This document shows positions 9,059-18,220 of a stretch of 64,000 bases of DNA, in pieces. The position numbers and the translations under genes are program-made. The notes beneath the pieces were generated by a model, which saw nothing but the letters and a program-made list of their open reading frames with translations, had not been told where the DNA came from and did no database searches. Numbering within the stretch: the first letter of the stretch is position 1; every line of letters begins with the position of its first letter. Source of the stretch: Arsenophonus sp045399315 (GTDB lineage: Bacteria > Pseudomonadota > Gammaproteobacteria > Enterobacterales > Enterobacteriaceae); the NCBI GenBank assembly GCA_045399315.1, contig DAYVGO010000057.1, forward strand, positions 91,585 to 155,584, read 5' to 3'.

Positions 9059-10729
9059 TTATTGAATCAATTGAACTTTTCCTTGTTCAAATTTCAACCA
9101 TGGTAGGCTACGAAAAATAACACAATTGTCATTATTTACAGTTAGTTTACCTGTAGCACCATTTAATTCAATATTATGTTGTTGTAATTGATTGAAATGA
9201 TTAGCTAATAACCAGGCATCATTTCCCATACCGTAAAGCCAAATTAGCGAGTAATCTGTAGACTGCCGTTGCTTAGCTTGCGCCAGTAAAGCGGGACTGG
9301 CGCCTGCTAGCAAAGGGATTTCACTGAATTGCAAACCTTCCATTTCCAGATAATAATCGGTACTTAAATCTGTTTGATGACTACGTGAACTCGCATAAAG
9401 CACAGGCCGTGTGCGACTATCGGTTGCTATATCTATCATGGGCTTAATCAACAATAATTCATCACTTGTGGCGACAATATACACTGCATCAATCTTATTT
9501 ACTGGTGTATCATTGCTATTTGATGATTGTTGTTCGCCGAGCACAATGGGTATACCTGTCATAAGAATTCCTGTGCTTTGGCCAGTTCTGGCTTTTAGAC
9601 TATTAATATCACCAATGCTTTGTTTCTGTAACGGAGTTTGCTGCAATTTTTGCCAATCTTGAGCAAATATGTTTGTGATACGTTCACCAAAAGGGGAAGT
9701 AGGAATAAGGATCAATGGTGTTTGTTTACCTTGTTTAGCAATATGGCGAGCGGCATTGACGGCTTCATCTTCAGGCAATAAAGAAAAGTAACAGACATTG
9801 TTTTTAAGCTGCATTTTATTACTATCTAATTCATTTAATGTCAATAGATTGAGTGAGGTCTCTATGTGAATAGCTTTGACAACATCCGGTTTTAATAATG
9901 GCCCGATGACTAACGTAATACCATCTTGCTCGGCTTGGCGAAGTAGTGATTCAATCGATTGAGTATTAGTATCATATACTTTAACCTGTTGATTATTAAT
10001 AGGTACGCTGTCAATAACTAGTGATGGGGATGGTGGATTGTTTTTCTGCGCTATGTTGCTGTTAGTAATTGAATCAATAATACTATGGACAGTATCATTA
10101 TTTTGGCTATTTTGCACAGCTGAACGGGTTGCTGCTGTCGGCGCGCTAGTTAATCTTTTTTCGGCATCAAGAAAACCTTGTAAAATAGCTTCCCCAAATA
10201 TTTTGCCATTATTACTTAAAGGCAAAAATAAACCAATTTTGGGGTTGTTACTAATAGAAGATTGGTAATGACTTGTGTTAGTGCTGTCGGTGTAGTTTTA
10301 ACACCTGGATTGGCTGGATAGTGTATTTTCTAGTCATTAAAAGCATTACGAAATGCCGCGGGATCACGGTAGTTATTCTGGTATAGATCAAGTAGATCAA
10401 CCCTGCAGGACATTTTCATCTGCCTTCACAGCCAGTTTTTGAATTTGTTTGGCAGGCATACTATTTAACATTTGCAAATAATCATCAATATTTTTCTGAT
10501 GATTCATCTGATCTTTTAATAATGGTTCTTGCGCGATGTAGGCACGTAAAATTTCGGTAGAGGGAGCATCAATAATTGATTGATAATGGCTAATTTCAGC
10601 GTCTGTCTGTATGGTTGTATCGGCAGTCGGTTCACTTTGATGTATTGAGGAGTGACATCCCACTAATAGAAGTGAGAATGTTATCGCTATACAAATCAAA
10701 CCTTTTTTAACAAAAATTGAAGAACACAT
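9059..10729 (-). pseudogene. lpoA: lpoA pseudogene (outer-membrane activator of PBP1A)
   Basis: The N-terminal piece from ATG 10729 has a lipoprotein signal with lipobox LLLVGC, then jumps from about residue 35 to STEILRAYIAQEPLL, so roughly 100 residues of the TPR domain are gone. After ADENVLQG the frame shifts to DLLDLYQNNYRDPAAFRNAF, meets a TAG near 10332, and shifts again near 10260. From there the C-terminal PBP1A-activating domain is open for about 400 residues (KIFGEAILQGFLDAEKR to WLKFEQGKVQLIQ). E. coli LpoA has 678 residues. With one large deletion, two frameshifts and one stop it is read as a pseudogene, although the C-terminal domain could in principle still be translated without a signal peptide. 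Confidence 0.88.
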
Positions 10730-10826
10730 ACTTTGCTTTGTCCAGTGATGTATTTATCATTGCTCAATTTTAATTGGTTATTCGGAAGAAACCATTAATA
10801 AACCTAATCAATCTATAGAGGTAGAG

Positions 10827-11690
10827 ATGGTATCAACGCTATATATTGTACCGACGCCTATTGGTAATTTGGACGATATCACTCTGCGTGCATTGCAGAT
10901 CCTTAAGCAGGTAGATCTTATTGCCGCCGAAGATACCCGGCGTACGGGTTTGCTATTACAGCACTTTGCTATTAATACTCGCATGATGTCTTTACATGAT
11001 CATAATGAACAGCAGAAAACAGATCAATTAATTCCGCAATTAAAACAGGGACTAAGTATAGCGTTAGTTTCTGATGCCGGAACACCGCTAATTAATGATC
11101 CGGGTTATCATCTGGTGAAATGTTGTCACCAAGCGGGTATACGGGTAGTTCCTTTGCCGGGGCCCTGTGCAGCGATTACGGCGCTTTCCGCTGCCGGTAT
11201 CGCCTCAGATCGCTTTTGTTATGAGGGATTTTTGCCTGCAAAAGATAAGAGTCGACAAGATGTATTACAAGGGCTAGCTAATGAATCTAGAACGCTTATT
11301 TTTTATGAATCACCTCATCGTTTGCTAGACACATTAGCGGATATGGTCGCTATTTTAGGAGCTGAACGCTATATGGTCTTGGCACGAGAACTGACAAAAA
11401 CGTGGGAATTAATCCATGGTTTGCCAGTTGGAGAGCTACTTGATTGGGTAAAAGTTGATGAAAATCGCTATCGTGGCGAAATGGTATTAGTGGTTGAGGG
11501 CTATAGAGCTCGAAAAGACAGTAACGAAGCGGTTCCACCTTATGTGATAAAAACATTAGCCTTATTACAACAATCTTTACCCTTAAAAAAAGCGACCGCC
11601 ATTACGGCAGAAATTTATGGCTTAAAGAAAAATGCATTGTATAAACATGCCATTGAACAACAACAAAAATTTAATAATGCAAGCAAATAA
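10827..11690 (+). CDS. rsmI: 16S rRNA (cytidine-1402 2'-O)-methyltransferase RsmI
   Basis: 287 residues, against 286 in E. coli. It uses SAM to methylate the ribose of C1402 in the 16S decoding centre. The tetrapyrrole-methylase fold shows YIVPTPIGNLDDITLRALQ at the start, AAEDTRRTGLLLQHF, the SAM loop SDAGTPLINDPGY, PLPGPCAAITALSAAGI and FYESPHRLLDTL, then a C-terminal helical domain (PLKKATAITAEIYGLKKNALYKHA). It starts at ATG 10827 after GAGGTAGAG. It diverges from the broken lpoA and is followed by rnpB, as in E. coli. Confidence 0.97.
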   Translation: MVSTLYIVPTPIGNLDDITLRALQILKQVDLIAAEDTRRTGLLLQHFAINTRMMSLHDHNEQQKTDQLIPQLKQGLSIALVSDAGTPLINDPGYHLVKCCHQAGIRVVPLPGPCAAITALSAAGIASDRFCYEGFLPAKDKSRQDVLQGLANESRTLIFYESPHRLLDTLADMVAILGAERYMVLARELTKTWELIHGLPVGELLDWVKVDENRYRGEMVLVVEGYRARKDSNEAVPPYVIKTLALLQQSLPLKKATAITAEIYGLKKNALYKHAIEQQQKFNNASK

Positions 11691-11720
11691 ATGGCAGGTT
11701 GGTGATGTGTGATAAATAGC

Positions 11721-11749
11721 TATACAAATGTTAGTAAAATTCCTATAAT
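11721..11749 (+). promoter_or_regulatory. Promoter of rnpB
   Basis: A perfect -10 box TATAAT lies at 11744-11749, with a weaker -35, TATACA, at 11721-11726 and a 17-base spacer. Transcription would start near 11757-11759, which coincides with the expected 5' end of RNase P RNA. Confidence 0.75.
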
Positions 11750-11758
11750 TGCGTGTTT

Positions 11759-12134
<376 letters not shown>

Positions 12135-12140
12135 TTTAAA

Positions 12141-12174
12141 AACCCCATTGTGAGTAAACTTACAATGGGGTTTT
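12141..12174 (+). terminator. Intrinsic terminator of rnpB
   Basis: AACCCCATTGT and ACAATGGGGTT pair perfectly around GAGTAAACTT and are followed by TTTTGCTTTC. It begins just after the mature RNA end. Confidence 0.9.
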
Positions 12175-12228
12175 GCTTTCTAATAATTTTAAGCGCAGTA
12201 AAATTAACTATTTATTATCAGTAGTGCC

Positions 12229-12972
12229 TTACAAGCACTGTTTAGTCATTTCCAGTAATTTTTTGATGTCCTCAGGGCGTGTATTGCCGGTTTCTTTATC
12301 TATAATAGTGCTGTAAATATGGGGAATAATTTTTTTTACGCCAGCACTTAATGCGATTTTTAAAATTTCCTGATAATTGTTTAAATCAATACCACCAGTA
12401 GGTTCAAGATAAAAATCGCAGCTAGCACAAGTTTCCGCCACGACTTGATACTCTTGGCGATATTTTAACCCTTCCATATTAAAAAATTTCACTGAACTGG
12501 CACCCATATCTTTTAGCATGGCGATCGCTGTTTCAACCGGAACAATAGCGTCTGGATAATTTGAGCTTAGTGGCCCAGTCGAAATTTTTACTTTTCCGAT
12601 TTCGCCTGTTGGCGAAATAAGAGCATTAACGATAGTCTGATCTTAGCCTAATAACGCATGACTGGTTGCCGCACCAGTAAGTACCTGATTTACATGTTGA
12701 AGCTGAATAACTTTAGCAATTTGCAAAATCATATTTGATTGACTAGGATCACCAGCACCTAAACCGACAGAAAGTGCATTATCGATTTCATCAGCATATT
12801 TAGCTATATCTTCAATAGCACTATTTAAGTCAGCATAGTTTTTTGATAACACATCAACAACGACACAAGTTTCAGCGGCTTGATAAATCTCTTTGGCATT
12901 TTGATGAGAGCCTGCTAGAACATTCAGACAAACACGATCTTGATAGAAATTAGGTGCTAATTGTTTTCACAT
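12229..12972 (-). pseudogene. KDGP aldolase family pseudogene (DgaF-like)
   Basis: The product would cleave a 2-keto-3-deoxy-6-phosphosugar acid to pyruvate and glyceraldehyde phosphate. Sequence in one frame runs LAPNFYQDRVCLNVLAGSHQNAKEIYQAAE, SVGLGAGDPSQSNM, HVNQVLTGAATSHALLG, then a TAA at 12643-12645, then DQTIVNALISPTGEIGKVKISTGPLSS and FYLEPTGGIDLNNYQEILKIALSAGVKKIIPHIYSTIID. Relatives have Gln where the TAA stands (CAA to TAA). The start is also damaged: ATG 12970-12972 is followed directly by TGA. Otherwise the frame is open throughout, so inactivation looks recent. Its ATG overlaps the stop of the upstream lyase gene (TAATG). Confidence 0.85.
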
Positions 12973-14087
12973 TATTTGACTCCAGTAACAACTTGGCGTA
13001 TACGTGATACAATTGTTTTCGGTTGTTCGTTAGTAACACTACGGATATCGGCTTGAACTTTGCCTTTGTTGGCTTTATATTCGCGGAAATAGATAGCGGT
13101 ATCACCTTGTTTCAATTCTGACATTATGGCATAAGGTGGTTTTACCGATGGCTTTTTCATTCAAGCTCATTTCTGCTCGAGCGTTACTGCGACCCGCCGC
13201 ATCCCAAACGATCCGGGCTTCGATGCCTTTGATTTGCTTAAGATCATTGATAAAGTTAGACATCCGCTCAACCATCTGTTGGCCGGTTTCTTTCTTGGCA
13301 GTAAGATAGATTTCAATAGCCAGTGTTAGGCCTAAAATACACTCTTTACCAACTTTCATGTTACGGCCAATGCCTGCTTTGTTGTTTAATCCACTCAACA
13401 TATTGATGTTTACCAATGACTAGCCCGCTAATTGGGCCTTCAATTACTTTGGCGCCACTATAGATCACTCATTCAGCGCCATCTTAATAATAAACCAGCA
13501 AATCTTCTTCTGCAGCTACATCGACAATTAAAGGGATGTTATTTTTTTAGCAACCTGCGCCGCTTCTTTTACCGTTAACATACTTTTTTGTAAGGTATGA
13601 TACGATTTAACATACAGAATAGCCGCGGTGTGATCAGTAATTTTCGCGGCAATTTGGGCAGCACTACACTCATTGGCATAACCGGCTTCGACAACTTCAC
13701 CGTCACCAAGTACTACTATGATATCGATCGGGGCGCCATAATTAACGTTATGCCCTTTTCGAATGATAATTTCACGGGCAACTTGTTGAGGAAAAGTGTG
13801 AAGATTATAAAGTAAATCCGTATTGTCTTTTACAATTACAGCCGCGACGGATTGGGCAATTCCTGCTGAGGCACAAGAAACAACAACCGTATTTTCCACC
13901 TTCAAGTAGTTTGACAATATACTGGCTCGTTTTATTTACCGGATCTTTAATTTCAAAGTAATGATTAAGACCATAGCCGACACGTTCTATGACTTCAGTT
14001 TTAGGGGTTGAAACACCCCGGTATTGTCATGCGACCGGAGGCGTTAATAACATTTTTGAGTTGATATTGTTCATAAATCGATTGCAT
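12972..14087 (-). pseudogene. DgaE-family PLP-dependent ammonia-lyase pseudogene
   Basis: Starts MQSIYEQYQLKNVINASGRM, then frameshifts after TIPG to VSTPKTEVIERVGYGLNHYFEIKD, and again before VENTVVVSCASAGIAQSVAA (open 13917-13528). The later part AGIGRNMKVGKECILGLTLAIE (13416 down), IEARIVWDAAGRSNARAEMS and LKQGDTAIYFREYKANKGKV lies in further frames. The PLP-lysine region near 13440-13500 is disrupted. In characterised relatives this selenocysteine-synthase-like enzyme removes ammonia from an amino sugar acid phosphate to give the 2-keto-3-deoxy substrate of the next enzyme. At least four frameshifts or stops. Confidence 0.83.
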
Positions 14088-15210
14088 ATTCAGACTCACT
14101 TTCTGTGGAAACAATTTCTTTACCACCAACAATGGCAATAACAGGAACAAACTTATGGGTGCCAAAGCGTACTTCACCTTCTGTGTCAGAAAGTTGCGTA
14201 TGCTCTTCGTTTGAGATCAAAGATAGTGAAGTTTGCATCCATACCAATGTCCAGATAGCCCTTACCTTTCAAATGAAGCAGATCGGCGGCTTTTTTAGTG
14301 ACACAATCTATGATTTGTTTTATTGAGAATCCCATACATAGAAATTTGGTCATGACAAAGCCAGGCTATAAACCGGGCCATTGATACGGTTTTTATGGTA
14401 AATATCGGAGCTAATGATATCGGGATAAGTACCAATGCGCATGGCTTGTTCAGCGAATTTAAAGCTAAAACTTTCACCACCGTGACCGACATCCAGGATC
14501 ACTCCACGGGCAAGTGCGCGTTGAATAGATGGTTTTAAATTACCCTTGTCATCAAGAATACGATTAGGCTTACCATTAAAACAGTGGGTGATAATATCGC
14601 CTTTGGTTAACAAATCGGCAATATCATAAAGATTAGTTGGATTATTGCCAATATGCACCATCAAAGGTAAGCCGCTTTTTTTCTGCATTGCTTTTGCTTT
14701 AATAAAAAAAATTATACCATTTTTACCGACCACACTTTTGCTCATGCGTGCTTTTATCCCGACAATGAAGTCTGGATGATCATCTATAGCTTTTTGTAAA
14801 CAGGCTTCGTCAATTTGCTGCATGTCGGCTAATTCATTTTGGGCAATGATACCTGTTTTAGCGATATTGAGCAGTGAATAAACATTGGTCTTGACTTTAC
14901 GTGTAATGGCAAAAAAGTGTTCGATATCGTCAGCACCAACACTACCTGCATCCACCAGTGTAGTAACCCCGTAGGATACGTCAGCTAAATCGGGATCATG
15001 GAAGTAAATCGGCGATTCGGGATAACAATGGCTATGGATATCGATCCAACCAGCACTGATATAAAGTTGGCCTTTTAGATTAATCGTTTTGGTTGCTTAT
15101 TATTCTTTAGCAGCGTCTGGACCAATGGTAATAATTTTGCTATCACGCACTAAGATATAAACGATCTGGTCGTTGATGAGTTTCCTTTGTTTGGTAATGA
15201 GATCGTTCAT
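14071..15210 (-). pseudogene. Amidohydrolase/deacetylase family pseudogene
   Basis: From ATG 15210 it reads MNDLITKQRKLINDQIVYILV, has two adjacent TAA codons after IGPDAAKE, then INLKGQLYISAGWIDIHSHCYP with the metal-binding HxH. A long open part follows (14955-14350: DAGSVGADDIEHFF, GIKARMSKSVVG, PLMVHIGNNP, DIITHCFNGKPN, GVILDVGHGGESFSF). After SSDIYHKNRINGP it shifts frame to LCMGFSIKQIIDCVTKKAADLLHLKGKGYLDIGMDANFTIFDL. This is an amidohydrolase-fold enzyme predicted to deacetylate an N-acetylated sugar acid. The 3' end overlaps the start of the lyase gene by 17 bases, which indicates an operon with translational coupling. Confidence 0.85.
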
Positions 15211-15217
15211 AATAACC

Positions 15218-15884
15218 TTATTTGCTTGCTAATTTAGACGGTGATGGGGAAGAAATAACCCAGTATCCATCGTGTCGAGGATTGCTCCGTCGGCAATCGG
15301 TTTTTTCCAGATATAAAAAAGTAGCGAACCAATTAGAGAACCAATACCTATAGGAATGATGCTGCCTTGCCGCTAAAATGATCAAGGGGCCTAAGAATCG
15401 ACCAGAGGTGTTACCTGCACCCATTATGCATGTCAGCACCGAAAGTAGAATTAGTTTGTCCAACGGTAAATTTGCGGACAAAAATAATGATGTATCCAAT
15501 AACAATACCTAATACTAAGCCGGTCATTATTGATGCCCAGAAATTGGTTACCAAAAAGTCTATGCCGCTGGCAAGCAATAGTGCCGGTACACCCTAAACC
15601 AAGGCCGGTTTGCAAAGCACCACAATATCCAGGATCCCTACCAGTGAACTTTCAATGATCCGCGTAAATAGGAAACTAGCACCGAATGCGGCGACTGCAC
15701 CAAAAACACCGATATCGAGACCAAAACGTAGCATAGCAACGAAGGCAACTTCGTTGAAAACACCAAAGCCATAAACGACATACATATGGGTTCGGGCAAA
15801 GATGCCAGCGGACAGTAGTCCAACGAACAGAGGGAATGACGACTCGGCATCCCAAAAATCTTTTTTATTGATTTCAGTTGTTAT
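15218..15884 (-). pseudogene. DUF4310 family membrane protein pseudogene
   Basis: Very hydrophobic product in several frames: WDAESSFPLFVGLLSAGIFA, then HMYVVYGFGVFNEVAFVAMLRFGLDIGVFGAVAAFGASFLFTRIIE, GLVLGIVIGYIIIFVRKFTVGQTNSTFGAD and GNTSGRFLGPLIILAA. The usual ATG appears as ATA at 15882-15884. Frameshifts occur near 15790, 15600, 15500 and 15350. DUF4310 is one of three small membrane or accessory families always encoded together with SFCGS and DgaE-type genes; its function is not established, and a transport role is an inference from hydrophobicity and context. Confidence 0.82.
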
Positions 15885-15886
15885 AA

Positions 15887-16675
15887 TTATTCTCCACTCA
15901 TCGTTTGGTGGATATGTTGCAACCAGTTTGGTGCACTGAGGTGGAAAGATTCGAGTATTTTGATATCAAATCCGCGGAAGAAGACGCTAAGCACGAACAA
16001 TAAGATCATAGCAGCCATCATAGTACGAGTGATTTTTGTCCAGCCACTATCATCAACACCTTTACGATTAAGATCCCAAACACAAGACCTGGAATGGCGT
16101 TGCCCATAATAAGTTGGACACAACCACCAAACAACGTTGCACAGAAACCTGAGCGACGGCCTGCATCCATGGCGGCTAACCAGAAGATGACGGGCATGAC
16201 GGTTTCTACTAATAAATTGGCCGCAGGAACTAAGATTTTAATTGCCGTGGTTGTAATGCAGCAGGGACGGCAGAAACAGTTTTATTTAAGAAGGCAACGA
16301 GTAACGCACCGATCATGGCACAGGCAATGGCCATTTTTTCGGATTATGCATCGTTTCTGTAATATTGCGATTTTTGATCATTAAAACCGCGTTATCCCAG
16401 TTGGGAATAATTTGGTGATCAATATTTTGTGTAAAAGTACTAGCAGCAACTGATGATGTCCAAGAGTTGAAGAAAAAACCTAAGCCGAATGAAAAGTGAG
16501 AAGCAGGATCACCTTCACAGGAATTTAATTCGCCTAATGTACGAAAAGCATCCATACCTTGAACAGTAGGTGCGGGAAACATACGAGCCGCAGCTGCACC
16601 GAGGTCAAAACCGCATAAGTCACCGATAATTAGGGACATGCCAAGTATTTCTAAAAAAGACGTTGTCTCGCCCAT
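15887..16675 (-). pseudogene. DUF4311 family membrane protein pseudogene
   Basis: Open from ATG 16675 to about 16320 (EILGMSLIIGDLCGFDLGAAAARMFPAP, FRTLGELNSCEGDPASHFSFGLGFFFNSWTSS, IIPNWDNAVLMIKNRNITETMHNPKK), then frameshifted to TAIKILVPAANLLVETVMPVIFWLAAMDAGRRSGF, and shifted again to VDDSGWTKITRTMMAAMILLFVLSVFFRGFDIKILESFHLSAPNWL. About 260 residues with several membrane segments in intact relatives. It sits between DUF4312 and DUF4310. The conserved cysteine in LNSCEGDP is retained. Confidence 0.85.
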
Positions 16676-16702
16676 GACGTTTTCTCCAAGTCAAGATAAC
16701 GA

Positions 16703-16998
16703 TTATTCATTGGTAAAAGTGATTTCTTTAACATTTAGCAAGGTAGTATCTAACGAAACATCTAAAACAACAGAGAAATATTCACGCTTGCTGGGTAAAA
16801 ATAAGAAAAGAAACCTTTCTGTTGTCGTTTTTACTTTGGCACTGATAACTGTGATGTCTTTAGGTTCGATACGTAGTAGAATGTTATCAGTGTTTTTTAG
16901 TATCTTACGTTGAATTGAACTTAGCGTATCAGCCAGTGCTTTTTGTCGAGTATGCCTTGACCACTAACGCGTACAGATGTTTCCATTTTCTGTTTCAT
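16703..16998 (-). pseudogene. DUF4312 family pseudogene
   Basis: From ATG 16998 it reads MKQKMETSVRVSGQGILDKKHWL, then shifts; the pieces VQFNVRY, LRIEPKDITVISAKVKTTTERFLFLFLPSK and KEITFTNE are spread over three frames. Relatives are about 95 residues long. The start overlaps the stop of the SFCGS gene (ATGA-type overlap at 16996-17000), showing the original operon coupling. Confidence 0.7.
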
Positions 16999-17363
16999 CA
17001 TGTATTGCCATGTTTCTTATTAAATGCTTTGACTAAACGTTTGCCTAACTCTTCTTTATCCATAAAACCAAATCCCAGTACAGTACAGCCTTCGGCAATA
17101 GCTGTTTCGCCTTCTTCAATAGAACGCATACCATAACGTGCTTTATAACCATACTTAGTTTGTGCAGTGATGGCACCAGCACCGCCACTACCACAAAAGG
17201 AGATACCTAAGTCTGCATTATGCTCTTTCATCACGTCGCCTAACTTCATATCCGCGGCAACTCCTGGAATAACAGTTGCTTTGCCGCTGGCAGCTTCAAC
17301 ACCGGCAGCTACTTTTTGTCCTTTGCCTAAACGATCACCAATAACGACATGGATCTGTTTCAT
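16998..17363 (-). CDS. Glycine-rich SFCGS family protein
   Basis: 121 residues, open from end to end with a strong GGAG ribosome binding site upstream of ATG 17363. The family signature SFCGSGGAGAITAQTKYGYKARYGMRS is at about residues 55-81, preceded by VVIGDRLGKGQKVAAGVEAA and followed by GCTVLGFGFMDKEELGKRLVKAFNKK. No biochemical function is established for the family. It is always found with DUF4310/4311/4312 and a PRD protein; its size and glycine-rich loop recall PTS EIIB-like components, but this is only an inference. It is one of two intact genes in an otherwise dead operon, so it is either a late survivor or has a separate role. Confidence 0.85.
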   Translation of the reverse strand: MKQIHVVIGDRLGKGQKVAAGVEAASGKATVIPGVAADMKLGDVMKEHNADLGISFCGSGGAGAITAQTKYGYKARYGMRSIEEGETAIAEGCTVLGFGFMDKEELGKRLVKAFNKKHGNT

Positions 17364-17377
17364 ATTTAATTCTCCTA

Positions 17378-17722
17378 TTATCTTTGAGGATTAGAACGTG
17401 CTACTTCAAAATGAACTGAGATTAGATAAGCTTCTTCGTAAGCCAGGCCAGGCAAGGTATTAACAACTTTTTCGGCCAAGGTAATTGATTCAGGGGATAT
17501 TTCCTCAAAGAGTGACACATCCACTTCAGGCAGCTGCTCACCTGTTTTAGCCCTCTCTACCATAGCTTTTACGTGAGAACGTAGCATCTGTTGTTGGACT
17601 TTAGTTGTATGCACCCCTTCAGTTCTTAACCAGCCATCAATAATAGAAATTAGTTCATTGGTGGTAGTCTCTACATCGAGGTTATCTTTTGCGACATTAA
17701 AAACAATTGAGGATTGACTCAT
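17378..17722 (-). CDS. Small PRD domain protein
   Basis: 114 residues, intact. It reads like a single PTS regulation domain: VETTTNELISIIDGWLRTEG, QQQMLRSHVKAMVERAKTGE, then TLAEKVVNTLPGLAYEEAYLISVHFEVAR with the PRD-type His in the last helix and another in the LRSHVKAM helix. PRD modules are normally phosphorylated by PTS proteins and control regulators or transport. It is the first gene of the operon, 15 bases upstream of the SFCGS gene. There is no DNA-binding or RNA-binding domain, so it cannot regulate alone; the partner would be the broken regulator at 18221-20158. Confidence 0.78.
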   Translation of the reverse strand: MSQSSIVFNVAKDNLDVETTTNELISIIDGWLRTEGVHTTKVQQQMLRSHVKAMVERAKTGEQLPEVDVSLFEEISPESITLAEKVVNTLPGLAYEEAYLISVHFEVARSNPQR

Positions 17723-18220
17723 AAAATTTCGCTATCCCATTTGAAAAGTTAATATAAAACCAGTCGGTCTTTTGCTATTGTTAATAACTTTAGTTCTTTC
17801 CAGTATGGTTTTGGAAAGGGAACATTTCCACTTTAAACTGGCAAATATCTGGAAAAATAAAGATAAAAATAACGAATTAATTTTAATCAAACTGGAAATT
17901 TAGCCAAATTTAAGACTGATTTTTATTCATTTTATGGTTATTAAACTAGTTTATTCTTTATTATTTTATTTTATTTTATATCAATAACTTATATAATAAA
18001 AAGTTGATAAAATAGCTGTTGATCAATGGAAGTTTTTAAGTGGAAATATAGTCTGGTAAAAAATAATGGTTTTCTGGAAGTTTAAATTGTCAATTTAAAA
18101 CAAACTATAACTTAGTGACTTGTAATAAGTTGAAAAAGTTACTTGTCATTATGATAATGATTACTAAAAATCGCATTTTTAGCTTATTATTTCCACTTTT
18201 CCACTATTAAGTGGAAATGA
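17723..18220. promoter_or_regulatory. Operon control region with repeated TTTCCA/TGGAAA sites
   Basis: 498 bases between regulator and operon without a gene. It contains a cluster of related half-sites: TTTCCA-N9-TGGAAA (17797-17817), TTTCCACTT (17825-17833), CTGGAAAA (17849-17856), CTGGAAAT (17892-17899), TGGAAG (18027-18032), AAGTGGAAATAT (18039-18050), CTGGAAG (18074-18080), and a perfect palindrome TTTCCACT-ATTA-AGTGGAAA (18198-18217), itself preceded by another TTTCCACT (18190-18197). The density and palindromes suggest operators for the adjacent PRD/PTS-type regulator. No sigma54-type GG-N10-GC promoter was seen. Confidence 0.55.

Noticed and set aside
12141..12174. The rnpB terminator stem as an attachment site or small RNA.
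   Set aside because: Its position right after the RNase P RNA and its stem plus T run are those of an ordinary terminator.
16094..17394. Plus-strand open frames of 70-96 codons opposite the DUF4311, DUF4312 and SFCGS genes.
   Set aside because: They mirror minus-strand codons, have no ribosome binding sites and resemble no protein family.
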